From Microbacterium algeriense (GTDB lineage Bacteria; Actinomycetota; Actinomycetes; Actinomycetales; Microbacteriaceae), in NCBI RefSeq assembly GCF_008868005.1, contig NZ_WAAO01000001.1, forward strand, positions 744,001 to 808,000: a DNA stretch of 64,000 nucleotides, written 5' to 3'. The position numbers and the translations under genes were made by a program. The notes below the pieces were generated by a model. The model made no database searches and was not told the DNA's origin. It saw nothing but the letters and a program-made list of their open reading frames with translations. Positions within the stretch are counted from its first letter, which is position 1; each line of letters begins with the position of its first letter. This document shows positions 36,266 to 44,117 of this stretch, piece by piece.

Positions 36266-37201
36266 TCACAACGGCGCCGGGGTGCGTGCGGGACCGGTTC
36301 TCCGCGTGATCCACCAGACGGCGGAGGTGATCAGGACCAGTGCCGCGCTGGGGATGAGAGTGGCGATGGATCCTGCGATCTCTCCCCGGCTGTTGAGCGC
36401 GCCGCCGAGATCGACGTGCAGCGTCGTGCCGAGCACGAGGGCCGACACGTTGTAGACGACGTGGAGGACGACGGCGGTCTCGAGCCCGCCGGTGCGCCAG
36501 GTGACGATCGCCAAGGATCCGAACAGCACGAGGTAGGAGGTGAGGATGTACGGGTCGAGCGAGCCGTGGAAGAGAGAGAAGAGGACCGTCGGGATGACGA
36601 TGCCGATCACTGCGCCGAGACGCGCACCTCGCGTCCACCCGCCGATGATGCGGAACATGAACCCGCGGAAGCCGTACTCCTCGCCTGCTGCCGCGAGTGG
36701 TGTCAGCAGCATGCCGATCACGAAATAGGCGACGAGGTCGAATGTCGACCAGGGCACCTGGTCGACGGGCGCCAGGAGGAAGCCGACAGCGACGACGACG
36801 AGCAGCAACGGACCGAAGGCGAGCAGCGCTCGCCCGAGCACGCCGTATCGGAAGCGCCCGGCGACCGAGTGCAGCGACCGGAAGGGCACGCCGTAGAGCA
36901 GGCGCTGCAACAGCATGCAGTAGGGGATGAGCGCGGCGAGCGACAGTGCACCCGCAGCCTGCTGAAGAGGCGTGAAACCCGAGCGCCCCAGGATCTCGGT
37001 GTCGAGATAGCGTGCCCCGAGCAGGAGCAATTGCGCGAAGACGACCATCCCGACGACCACCAGCACGATCGCGAGGATGCCGCGGAGGATGCGGCGCTTC
37101 TCGCCGGCGTAGACGCGGTGGTACTCGACGCCAGGGGGAACTCGAGGACTGGGGACGGGTTCGTCCAGCTGGAGGAGCCAGTTCGGCGCGGTGTCGGTCA
37201 T
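36266..37201 (-). CDS. CPBP-family intramembrane metalloprotease (first)
   Basis: 311 residues with about eight helices. Active-site motifs of the CAAX-protease/bacteriocin-processing family: AAAGEEYGFRGFMFR (EExxxR), FSLFHGSLDPY and LHVVYNVSALV. Members process prenylated or secreted peptides, or give bacteriocin immunity. Two TetR-type operators lie 19-69 bases upstream of the ATG, so it belongs to the TetR regulon described here. Confidence 0.88.
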   Translation of the reverse strand: MTDTAPNWLLQLDEPVPSPRVPPGVEYHRVYAGEKRRILRGILAIVLVVVGMVVFAQLLLLGARYLDTEILGRSGFTPLQQAAGALSLAALIPYCMLLQRLLYGVPFRSLHSVAGRFRYGVLGRALLAFGPLLLVVVAVGFLLAPVDQVPWSTFDLVAYFVIGMLLTPLAAAGEEYGFRGFMFRIIGGWTRGARLGAVIGIVIPTVLFSLFHGSLDPYILTSYLVLFGSLAIVTWRTGGLETAVVLHVVYNVSALVLGTTLHVDLGGALNSRGEIAGSIATLIPSAALVLITSAVWWITRRTGPARTPAPL

Positions 37202-37219
37202 GGGTGATCCTCTTCGGTG

Positions 37220-37236
37220 CTAATACGGCGTGATAG
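37220..37236. promoter_or_regulatory. TetR-type operator site 1
   Basis: CTAATACGGCGTGATAG fits CTAnnACnnnGTnnTAG. It lies 19 bases before the CPBP start codon. Confidence 0.7.
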
Positions 37237-37253
37237 TTGCAAGAGGTATCAAA

Positions 37254-37270
37254 CTAGCACAGTGTGCTAG
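37254..37270. promoter_or_regulatory. TetR-type operator site 2
   Basis: CTAGCACAGTGTGCTAG is a perfect palindrome. Its centre is 34 bases from site 1. The 37271-37433 stretch beyond it shows no gene. Confidence 0.75.
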
Positions 37271-37433
37271 CCGGTCGTGGACCGGGGAGCGAGAGGGGAC
37301 AGAGCGCGTCGAGTACGCGATCCGCCCAGGCGATCTGCTCGCCGTGGCCTTCAGTGTCTGAATGCGATCGTGAGCCAGCTCGATGCCACGCCCGTGATGC
37401 CGACGAGCGTCGACGGACGTCTGCGAACGGCGA

Positions 37434-38369
37434 TCATGAGGTGCTGCGGTCGAGCGCGTGCAGGGTGATGGATGCGGCACTCGCCACAAGCGTGTCGTCG
37501 AAGTCTGCGTGCGGGTCGTTCCGCGACGTCAGCACCGTGATGATGATGGGGTCCTGTCCGGGGCGCGTGACGACGGCGATGTCGTTGCGGATCGGACCTG
37601 CGCCTCCCGATTTGTCGGCGACCGTCCAGCCGGCGGGCGCGCCGGAGCGGATGAGGGCGTCTCCGGTCCGGTTGTCGCTCATCCAGTCGACCAGCAGCGC
37701 CGCATCCGCAGCGGACAACGTGGAACCGTCCAGGATCCGCGTAAGCGAGGCGGTGAAGGCGGCGGCGGTCGTGGTGTCGTCGGTGCTGCCCGGTTCGATC
37801 GTGTTGAGAGTCGGCTCGTCGTTCACGACCTCCGTGGTGGCATCGCCCAGCTCGGCGAGTGCGTCGTCGAGGGCTGCGGAACCACCGATCCGGTCGACGA
37901 TGAGATTGAGAGCGGCGTTGTCGCTGACCCGGACGGCCGCTTCGGCGAGCTGCGCGTAGGTGAGGCCGTCCTCGACGTGCTGCGACGTCACGGGTGCGTG
38001 GCCGGCGGCGGCGGCTTCTTCTGCCGTCCAGTGCACGATCTCATCGCGGGCTGCGCCCGGCACGGACTGGAGGAACACTGCAGCGGCGAAGGCTTTGATG
38101 GTGGATGCGAAGCCGAAGCGGCGGTCCTCGCCGTACGAGACGGATTCGCCGGTTCCGGTGTCGACCGCCATGACGCCGACAGTCGCGTCGTACTCCTGTT
38201 CGAGAGCCGCCAGTTCGTCTGCCACGAGCTCGTCGAGGTCCGTTGTGGTCGCACGGGCCGTCGGAGATGCCGGGGCAGATTCGGCGGCAGGCGGGGGCGC
38301 GCCCACGCACCCCGCGAGCGCGAAGCCGGCGAGAAGGCAGCAGAGGCTGAAGGCCGGAGTTCGGCGCAT
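37434..38369 (-). CDS. class A beta-lactamase (lipoprotein)
   Basis: 311 residues. A lipoprotein signal (LAGFALAGC, Cys21) is followed by the serine beta-lactamase core: Ser89-x-x-Lys92 (ASTIK), Ser-Asp-Asn 149-151 (VSDNAALN), Glu185 with Asn189 (NDEPTLN) and Lys-Ser-Gly 253-255 (DKSGG). All catalytic residues are present, so hydrolysis of penicillins is expected; KSG replaces the usual KTG. ATG 38369 is used; GTG 38381 is possible. It follows tetR by 69 bases on the same strand. Confidence 0.93.
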   Translation of the reverse strand: MRRTPAFSLCCLLAGFALAGCVGAPPPAAESAPASPTARATTTDLDELVADELAALEQEYDATVGVMAVDTGTGESVSYGEDRRFGFASTIKAFAAAVFLQSVPGAARDEIVHWTAEEAAAAGHAPVTSQHVEDGLTYAQLAEAAVRVSDNAALNLIVDRIGGSAALDDALAELGDATTEVVNDEPTLNTIEPGSTDDTTTAAAFTASLTRILDGSTLSAADAALLVDWMSDNRTGDALIRSGAPAGWTVADKSGGAGPIRNDIAVVTRPGQDPIIITVLTSRNDPHADFDDTLVASAASITLHALDRSTS

Positions 38370-38438
38370 GTGGTCACGCACCGAGGAACGCTCCGGTGGG
38401 CGCGAGGACGAGGTCTCGCACGTTCGTGAGCAGCGAGG

Positions 38439-39050
38439 TCACGCGGCGGGCCACTCGCTCAAGACCGCGTGGACCGCGAGCCGCAGACTCGTCGTCTCGG
38501 CCTCGATGCCCACGGCGTCGGAAGGCAGCGCGCGTTCGGTCATGAGCCCCGCCAGCACGGTCGAGAGGAACCGTGCTCGCTCCTCGACTCGACCGGCGGG
38601 GACCGCGCCCTCGTCGATCAAGACGGTCAGCCATTGCGCGATCCGATGTCGCCCCATGCGGTCCAGCGCGATGTAGGTGGCTGCCTCGTCTTCGGACGGA
38701 GCCGTGGCCACGTACGCCTCGTAGAGCGCCCCCCACTGCCTCCGTGCGCTTTCACCCACGCCGACTTGACGGAGGATGAGCTGCAAGCACGCGATGAGTC
38801 GCTCCTCCGCCGTCAGAGAGCGGTCGTTGATCGGATCATCGGGGAGCTCCAGGTCGTACATCGCGGCCACCACTGTCTCGATGAGCTCCCGCTGTGTTGG
38901 GAAGAAGTGGCGTAGCGACCCCGTGCTCACCTGAGCGCGGGCGGCCACTGCTCTCACGCTCAGGCGTGCGGTGGGGTTCTCGCCCAGCATGGTCGCCGCG
39001 GCGATGAGGATCTTCTCCCGCGTTCCCGGTTCCTTCGACGCTTCGTCCAT
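38439..39050 (-). CDS. TetR-family regulator
   Basis: 203 residues. The N-terminal HTH is LSVRAVAARAQVSTGSLRHF; an all-helical ligand domain follows. GAGG lies 5 bases before the ATG at 39050, preferred over ATG 39068. Operator site 3 overlaps its likely -10 (TTATAG), so it should repress itself. Its sites also flank the divergent membrane-protein/CPBP genes and the first CPBP gene. Confidence 0.9.
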   Translation of the reverse strand: MDEASKEPGTREKILIAAATMLGENPTARLSVRAVAARAQVSTGSLRHFFPTQRELIETVVAAMYDLELPDDPINDRSLTAEERLIACLQLILRQVGVGESARRQWGALYEAYVATAPSEDEAATYIALDRMGRHRIAQWLTVLIDEGAVPAGRVEERARFLSTVLAGLMTERALPSDAVGIEAETTSLRLAVHAVLSEWPAA

Positions 39051-39072
39051 TTCTCCCTCATGAGCCATCCGT

Positions 39073-39089
39073 CTATAACAGTGTGCTAG
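39073..39089. promoter_or_regulatory. TetR-type operator site 3
   Basis: CTATAACAGTGTGCTAG fits the shared consensus. It overlaps a minus-strand -10-like TTATAG upstream of tetR. Confidence 0.7.
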
Positions 39090-39105
39090 CTTAGCCCGTC
39101 GTCGG

Positions 39106-39122
39106 CTATCACGCTGTATTAG
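39106..39122. promoter_or_regulatory. TetR-type operator site 4
   Basis: CTATCACGCTGTATTAG fits the shared consensus. It overlaps a plus-strand TATTAGAT just before the membrane-protein gene. Centre spacing to site 3 is 33 bases. Confidence 0.7.
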
Positions 39123-39137
39123 ATTATGGAGGGCGAG

Positions 39138-39782
39138 ATGATGGCGGGAAACAACTGGCGGAACCGTCGCGTCCGTGTCGGTTCCGGCGAACCGCTGCGC
39201 CGCTATCGCTGGTGGCAGATGTTCGGCCGGTCTCTCCGATCGATCACGCTGCGCTCTGACGCCGGCACGATGTCGACGTACACGATCGACGTCCGTCATG
39301 CCGGCGATATGACCGACGGCGAGATTCGTGCGCGTCTCTACGTCGACGGAGCTCTGCAGTCCTACGCGAAGATGCCCACACGCTTCGCCGTGCCTGGCGG
39401 GCACATCGAGGTGGCGATCACCGGGTTCGGGCTCAAGCGGTGCCACTATGTGCGGGCAGACGGCACCGAGCAGCAGCTGTCGCCCGATCCTCGATCCGCC
39501 GAAGGGCGTCGCGCTCGTTTGCACGAGCGGCATCCCGGAGTGAGCCGCGTGATCGGCCTCGTCTCCATCGCGTTCGTCGTGGTGGGCCTCAGTGTCGAGG
39601 TCCCTCAGATCATCGAGGCCCTCTCGAAGATCCCCCTGATCGCCGACTCGATCGGCACTTTCACCTCTCCCCTCCGACTCCCGCTCGAGCTCAATCTGCT
39701 CGTCGGTCTCGCCGCTGTCCTCGGCAGCACGGAACGAGCCCTGCGAATGCGTTCGAGCTGGATCGACGAGCTCGCCAGCTGA
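39138..39782 (+). CDS. membrane protein of unknown function in the TetR locus
   Basis: 214 residues. A soluble N-terminal beta-rich domain of about 125 residues (TMSTYTIDVRHAGDMTDGEI, then a LYVDGALQSYAKMPTRF strand) precedes two helices near residues 134-155 and 178-200. GGAGG lies 5 bases before ATG 39138. It is followed after 20 bases by the second CPBP gene. No family recognised. It may be a partner or substrate of the CPBP protease. Confidence 0.7.
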   Translation: MMAGNNWRNRRVRVGSGEPLRRYRWWQMFGRSLRSITLRSDAGTMSTYTIDVRHAGDMTDGEIRARLYVDGALQSYAKMPTRFAVPGGHIEVAITGFGLKRCHYVRADGTEQQLSPDPRSAEGRRARLHERHPGVSRVIGLVSIAFVVVGLSVEVPQIIEALSKIPLIADSIGTFTSPLRLPLELNLLVGLAAVLGSTERALRMRSSWIDELAS

Positions 39783-39802
39783 CCTCTCCGAAAGGGATGA
39801 CC

Positions 39803-40732
39803 ATGCATCAGATCGGCCCTGCCACGACACCGGTACCGCATGTCGGCGACAGCCCCGGCGTGGGGAGAGGAGGCCGCCCCTTCGGAGTGCACTTCCGGAT
39901 GGCGGGGTGGAAAGCACTCATCGTGATCGTGGCGCTGCCGGCGACGCTCCTGGTCACTCAGCTCGGGCTGTACCTGCTCGCGGGACTCGTCGAAAGCGGG
40001 GACCCGTTCGCACCCGAGCTGACGCCCCTGAAGCTCCTGGCGGCGAACATCAGCACCGGCCTCACCGCGTTGTTGGCGCTCGCCCTCGTCGGGTGGTTCG
40101 CGAAGGTGCCGTGGCGCGTCGTCTTCAGCGCGCCGCGCAGCTTCGACCGCCGTCGTCTGGTGACGTACTTCCTGGGCTCGCTCGCGATCGTCGGCCTGGT
40201 CATGGGGGCAGTCGGGCTGACAGCTGCGGAACAGGTCGGCTGGACCGGGCTCTCGATCACCGGCACGACGGCAGGCCTGCTCATCGTCATGCTCCTCTCG
40301 ACGCCGATGCAGACCGTCGGTGAGGAGATCATGTTCCGTGGCGTGCTTCTGCCCGCTGCCGGGTCATGGTTCCGGTCTGCGAAGCCGGCCTTCCTTGCGG
40401 GCCTCATTCTCTCGAGTGCGATGTTCGCCCTCCTGCACGGTTCCAGCGACCCGCTGCTGTTCGCGTACTACCTCTTCTTCTCCGTGTGCACGGCGGTGAT
40501 GGGACTGCTCACCCGCGGACTCGAAGCAGCGATCGCCTTTCATACGGCGAACAACCTCCTGACGACGACACTCAACGCGGTCTTGAGCGGGGGCGGTGCT
40601 GTTGCTGTCGATCGCTCAGAGGGGTCCACCGGCGGGTTCGCCCTTCTCCTGCCCGCAGCCGGGAGCCTCGCAGCGCTCGTCATGGTCGGGGTTCGGGAGC
40701 GTTCGCGCCACCGGGCCGGGACGCACCGGTAG
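39803..40732 (+). CDS. CPBP-family intramembrane metalloprotease (second)
   Basis: 309 residues, about eight helices. Motifs: QTVGEEIMFRGVLLPAAG (EExxxR), FALLHGSSDPLL and AIAFHTANNLL. AAAGGG precedes ATG 39803 by 6 bases; ATG 39797 is an alternative. Moderate similarity to the first CPBP by eye, mainly in the motifs. It is in an operon with the preceding membrane protein. Confidence 0.87.
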   Translation: MHQIGPATTPVPHVGDSPGVGRGGRPFGVHFRMAGWKALIVIVALPATLLVTQLGLYLLAGLVESGDPFAPELTPLKLLAANISTGLTALLALALVGWFAKVPWRVVFSAPRSFDRRRLVTYFLGSLAIVGLVMGAVGLTAAEQVGWTGLSITGTTAGLLIVMLLSTPMQTVGEEIMFRGVLLPAAGSWFRSAKPAFLAGLILSSAMFALLHGSSDPLLFAYYLFFSVCTAVMGLLTRGLEAAIAFHTANNLLTTTLNAVLSGGGAVAVDRSEGSTGGFALLLPAAGSLAALVMVGVRERSRHRAGTHR

Positions 40733-41097
40733 GTTCGCCGGGATGGCGACGCTACCGGCCCGCTGCCACATTCGCGAGACTCTCGGCGAGCTCCTCCGCG
40801 CCTTCAGGGACATCGAGCGCGGTGTGACGAGGGAGCTCCCCGTCCTCGCCGCGAGCGTAGAACGCAGCCAGGAGCGCGATGATGTTCGGGTACCAGTCAC
40901 CACGTACGATCGGCGACCGCGGCGATCGCTCTCATCGCGCGGGCGGCACAGCTGGCACTGACGGATCCTCGCTTGCGGTTCTGCGCAGGCGCCGAGTGCG
41001 CGCGAAGGCGGCAGCGTACCGCCGTCGCGTCTCCGCGAGGTCCTAGTCCTATCGGAGCTCCGACGCCCGCAGGGCCCGTTGCGTCGACGCCGATCGG
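40733..41097. other. 365-base intergenic stretch with a possible coding remnant
   Basis: No intact gene. On the minus strand about 40735-40935 is open and reads protein-like (GDWYPNIIALLAAFYARGED, then LPRHTALDVPEGAEELAESL), ending in TAG, but has no start codon and a stop just upstream. Probably a decayed C-terminus. Confidence 0.35.
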
Positions 41098-41577
41098 TCA
41101 GACCTCCCCGGCGGTCAGCAGCGCGTCGAGCTTCGCGTAGCCGTCGTTGACGCCGACTTCCATGCCCGACTCGAGCCAACCGTCGCGCGCTTCGAAGGAG
41201 TCGACGAGCGACTGTGCATGCAGTCGGGTGCGCCCGTTGCCGAGATCCTCGAACCAGAGCGTCTCGAGGGAGACGTTCTCCGGCATCGCATCCCAGGTGA
41301 ACGTCTGCACGATACGGTCCTCGGTCACGTCGTGGAAAGAGCCGTGGAAGCTGTACTCCTCGCCACCACGGATGTTGCGCATGCGCCAGCTGCCGCCGGT
41401 GCGGGCTTCCCACACATCGAGCACGGTGGTGACGTCATTGGGTCCGACCCACTGGGCGTAGAGCTCGGGGTCGAGGTGTGCGCGCATGAGCTGCGCGGGG
41501 GTCGCGTCGAAGTCCCGCGTGGTGCGGATGATCGGGAGAGTCGGGTCGGCCTCGATGGTGGCGGTGGTGGTGGTCAT
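41098..41577 (-). CDS. SRPBCC/AHSA1-family protein
   Basis: 159 residues, START/Bet v 1-like fold. Typical elements are IIRTTRDFDATPAQLMRAHL, PELYAQWVGPNDV and GGSWRMRNIRGGEEYSFHG. It follows the ArsR gene by 10 bases, the common ArsR-SRPBCC arrangement in which the pair is autoregulated. Ligand unknown. Confidence 0.9.
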   Translation of the reverse strand: MTTTTATIEADPTLPIIRTTRDFDATPAQLMRAHLDPELYAQWVGPNDVTTVLDVWEARTGGSWRMRNIRGGEEYSFHGSFHDVTEDRIVQTFTWDAMPENVSLETLWFEDLGNGRTRLHAQSLVDSFEARDGWLESGMEVGVNDGYAKLDALLTAGEV

Positions 41578-41587
41578 GGCATGCTCC

Positions 41588-41968
41588 TCATTCGTGGTCT
41601 TCGGCGGGTGCCGAGTCGTCCTGCGGCAGCTGCGCGAGCAGCGCGTCGAGGCGCGTGAAGCGCTCCTCGGCCTGTCGCTGATGGCGCTCGATCCATGCCG
41701 TCATGAGACCGAGCGTCTCCGCCTCCAGGTGCACGAGCCGCCGCTGGCCGTGCTTGTCCTTGGTCACGAGACCCGCCTGCTCGAGCACGGTGATGTGCTT
41801 GGAGACGGCCTGGAGGCTGACGTCGAACGGGGCCGCGAGCTCGCCGACAGTCGCATCCCCGACCGCCAGTCGTGACACGATGTCGCGACGGGTCGGATCG
41901 GTGAGCGCCTGGAAGACCTGGTTCAGCGTCGCCGCGTCGCCGGTGGATTCGCCCGAGGTCCTGTTCAT
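41588..41968 (-). CDS. ArsR-family regulator
   Basis: 126 residues with winged HTH ALTDPTRRDIVSRLAVGDAT then DVSLQAVSKHITVLEQAGLV. No metal-binding Cys pair is visible, so this is a non-metal ArsR of the SRPBCC-linked type. GAGGAG lies 6 bases before ATG 41968. Two identical 16-bp operators flank its promoter. Confidence 0.92.
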   Translation of the reverse strand: MNRTSGESTGDAATLNQVFQALTDPTRRDIVSRLAVGDATVGELAAPFDVSLQAVSKHITVLEQAGLVTKDKHGQRRLVHLEAETLGLMTAWIERHQRQAEERFTRLDALLAQLPQDDSAPAEDHE

Positions 41969-41978
41969 GATGTACTCC

Positions 41979-42040
41979 TCAACCGTTTGGTTGAATATGA
42001 GAATACGAACCGGACCGCTCTTTGTCAACCGTTTGGTTGA
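41979..42040 (-). promoter_or_regulatory. near-consensus promoter flanked by two identical ArsR operators
   Basis: Minus strand: -35 TTGACA (42028-42023), 17-base spacer, -10 TATTCT (42005-42000). TCAACCGTTTGGTTGA occurs at 41979-41994 and 42025-42040, one over the -35 and one just after the start site. Centres are 46 bases apart. Confidence 0.85.
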
Positions 42041-42050
42041 GGACAGATGC

Positions 42051-42992
42051 TCAACCGAGCAGTTCCACCCCGAACTCGGAGACGACGGCGCGCAGTTCGG
42101 CGAGGTAGCGCTGCGCCTGCTCGGTGAGCGGGATCGCCGAGTGGCCGATCCATCCGATCTCGATGTTCTCGTCGACGTCGAGCGGGATCGCGACGATCTC
42201 GGGGTCGAGGTCGTCGCTGATGATGCCGGTCGAGATGGTGTAGCCGTCGAGGCCGATCATCAGGTTGAAGATGGTCGCGCGGTCGGAGACGCGGATGTCC
42301 TGCGGGCTGGAGAGGGTGGAGAGGATCTCCTCGGCGAAGTAGAAGGAGTTGTTCGCCCCCTGGTCGAACGTGAGCCTCGGCACACCGGTGAGATCCGCGA
42401 GAGTCACGCGATCCCGGGTGGCGAGGGGGTTCTTGCGGGAGATGAAGATGTGCGGGTCTGCGACGAAGAGCGGATGGAAGGCGAGTCCGGAGTCGCGGAG
42501 CAGCTTGTCGATCACGTTGCGGTTGAAGTCGTTCCGGTAGAGGATCCCCAGCTCGCTGCGGAGGGTGCGCACGTCTTCGATGATGTCCCAGGTGCGCGTC
42601 TCGCGCAGGGAGAACTCGTACTCGGTCGCCGCGGTCGCCTTCACCATGCGCACGAGGGCGTCGACCGCGAACGAATAGTGCTGGGTCGAGACGCCGAGGA
42701 GCCGCCGGGAGGGCGGACGCCCGAGGTAGCGCTGCTCCAGGAGTGCCACCTGCTCGACGACCTGCCGGGCGTACCCGAGGAACTCGACACCATCGGTGGT
42801 GAGTGTCACACCGCGAGCGGAGCGGATCAGCAGTTCGCGTCCCACTCTGCCCTCGAGATCCTTCATCGCCGCGGACAGGGTGGGCTGGGCGACGTAGAGC
42901 AGGTCGGCGGCGGCACTGATCGATCCTTCCGCGGCGACCTCGATGTAGTAGGTGAGCTGCTGCAGGGTGATGCCGTTCGAACGCTTGGCCAT
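42051..42992 (-). CDS. LysR-family regulator, divergent from mesXD
   Basis: 313 residues. N-terminal HTH QQLTYYIEVAAEGSISAAAD and LLYVAQPTLSAAMKDLEGRV, then a periplasmic-binding-like effector domain. Its position, divergent from the MesX/MesD pair, suggests control of methionine synthesis. A perfect 16-bp dyad lies 10 bases upstream of its start. Confidence 0.9.
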   Translation of the reverse strand: MAKRSNGITLQQLTYYIEVAAEGSISAAADLLYVAQPTLSAAMKDLEGRVGRELLIRSARGVTLTTDGVEFLGYARQVVEQVALLEQRYLGRPPSRRLLGVSTQHYSFAVDALVRMVKATAATEYEFSLRETRTWDIIEDVRTLRSELGILYRNDFNRNVIDKLLRDSGLAFHPLFVADPHIFISRKNPLATRDRVTLADLTGVPRLTFDQGANNSFYFAEEILSTLSSPQDIRVSDRATIFNLMIGLDGYTISTGIISDDLDPEIVAIPLDVDENIEIGWIGHSAIPLTEQAQRYLAELRAVVSEFGVELLG

Positions 42993-43001
42993 AGATTCAA
43001 C

Positions 43002-43017
43002 CTATGCCACGGCATAG
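43002..43017. promoter_or_regulatory. LysR-type dyad
   Basis: CTATGCC-AC-GGCATAG, perfect 7-bp arms, between the LysR start (42992) and mesX (43113). A related half-site CATAG lies at about 42990-42994. Confidence 0.65.
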
Positions 43018-43112
43018 TCGACGCGCATTACCCGATGGGAGCCTGCAGTCGTCATCATGGAGAAACCCCGATCGAGGCCGAGCCCGGCCGATCTTCCACC
43101 GATTGGCCGCTC

Positions 43113-44117
43113 ATGGCATCCGAATTCACGTTCCGCATCACGACGACCCGTTTCGACGAGGACTACTCGCCGTCCGACGACTCGCGCATCACCACGAACT
43201 TCGCCAACCTGGCGCGCGGCGAGCACCGTCAGCAGAACCTCCGCAACGCCCTGACGATGATCGACCGACGGTTCAACGATCTGGCGCACTGGGACAACCC
43301 GGGCCGTGATCGCTACACCCTCGAACTCGAGATCGTCTCGGTCGCGATCCAGTTCGCCACGGAAGGGGAGGATCGGGAGTTCCCTCTTCTGGAGGTGCTG
43401 GAGGTGACCATCGTCGATCGCCTCACGGGCGCGCGCACCCAGGGCATCGTGGGCAACAACTTCTCCTCCTACATCCGCGACTTCGACTTCAGCGTGCGGT
43501 TGCCGGCGGCCAGCGAAGCCGCTGGCGGATTCACTGTTCCCGACGACTTCGGCGACCTGCACGGCAAGCTCTTCCAGTACTTCCTCGACTCCGAGGCGTA
43601 CCGGGAGCGGTTCGCGCTGTCACCCGTCATCTGCATCAGCGTCTCGACGAGCAAGACGTACCGCCGCACCGAGAACCACCACCCGATCCTCGGCGTCGAG
43701 TACGAGCAGAAGGACGGCTCGCTGACCGACGAGTACTTCGGCAAGATGGGCCTCTCGGTCCGCTACTTCATGCCGCGGGGCAGTGTCGCCCCGCTGGCGT
43801 TCTACTTCCGCGGGGATCTGCTGAACGACTACACGAACCTCCAGCTCATCGGCACGATCAGCACGATGGAGACGTTCCAGAAGATCTATCGGCCGGAGAT
43901 CTACAACGCGAACTCCGAGGCGGCGAGCATCTACCGGCCGACGCTGGAGCAGCAGGACTATTCGGTGACCAAGATCGCCTACGACCGCGAGGAGCGGAGC
44001 CGGCTCGCGACCGAACAGGGGCAGTACGCGTCGGATCACCTCATGAAGCCGCACGGCGAGCTCCTCGAGAGATGGGCCGCCGGCCGCTCCGCTGACTCGC
44101 TGGTGTCTGTCGGATGA
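43113..44117 (+). CDS. mesX: MesX (DUF1852), putative oxygenase partner of MesD
   Basis: 334 residues. Full DUF1852 pattern: FTFRITTTRFDEDYSPSDDS at the N-terminus, RGEHRQQNLRNALTMIDRRF, GNNFSSYIRDFDFSVRLP and KMGLSVRYFMPRGSVAPLAF. From published work as I recall it, MesX is required with MesD for an unusual, oxygen-dependent methionine synthesis that does not need folate-type MetE. ATG 43113 is used. The 3' end overlaps mesD (ATGA). Confidence 0.9.
   Translation: MASEFTFRITTTRFDEDYSPSDDSRITTNFANLARGEHRQQNLRNALTMIDRRFNDLAHWDNPGRDRYTLELEIVSVAIQFATEGEDREFPLLEVLEVTIVDRLTGARTQGIVGNNFSSYIRDFDFSVRLPAASEAAGGFTVPDDFGDLHGKLFQYFLDSEAYRERFALSPVICISVSTSKTYRRTENHHPILGVEYEQKDGSLTDEYFGKMGLSVRYFMPRGSVAPLAFYFRGDLLNDYTNLQLIGTISTMETFQKIYRPEIYNANSEAASIYRPTLEQQDYSVTKIAYDREERSRLATEQGQYASDHLMKPHGELLERWAAGRSADSLVSVG

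Noticed and set aside
40596-40961. 121-codon plus-strand frame after the second CPBP gene
   Set aside because: It starts inside the CPBP gene, its composition is non-coding and its end is arbitrary; the minus strand reads more protein-like but is also broken.
43018-43112. SAM, cobalamin or other methionine riboswitch upstream of mesX
   Set aside because: The interval is 95 bases and shows no recognisable riboswitch core; the LysR dyad explains regulation better.
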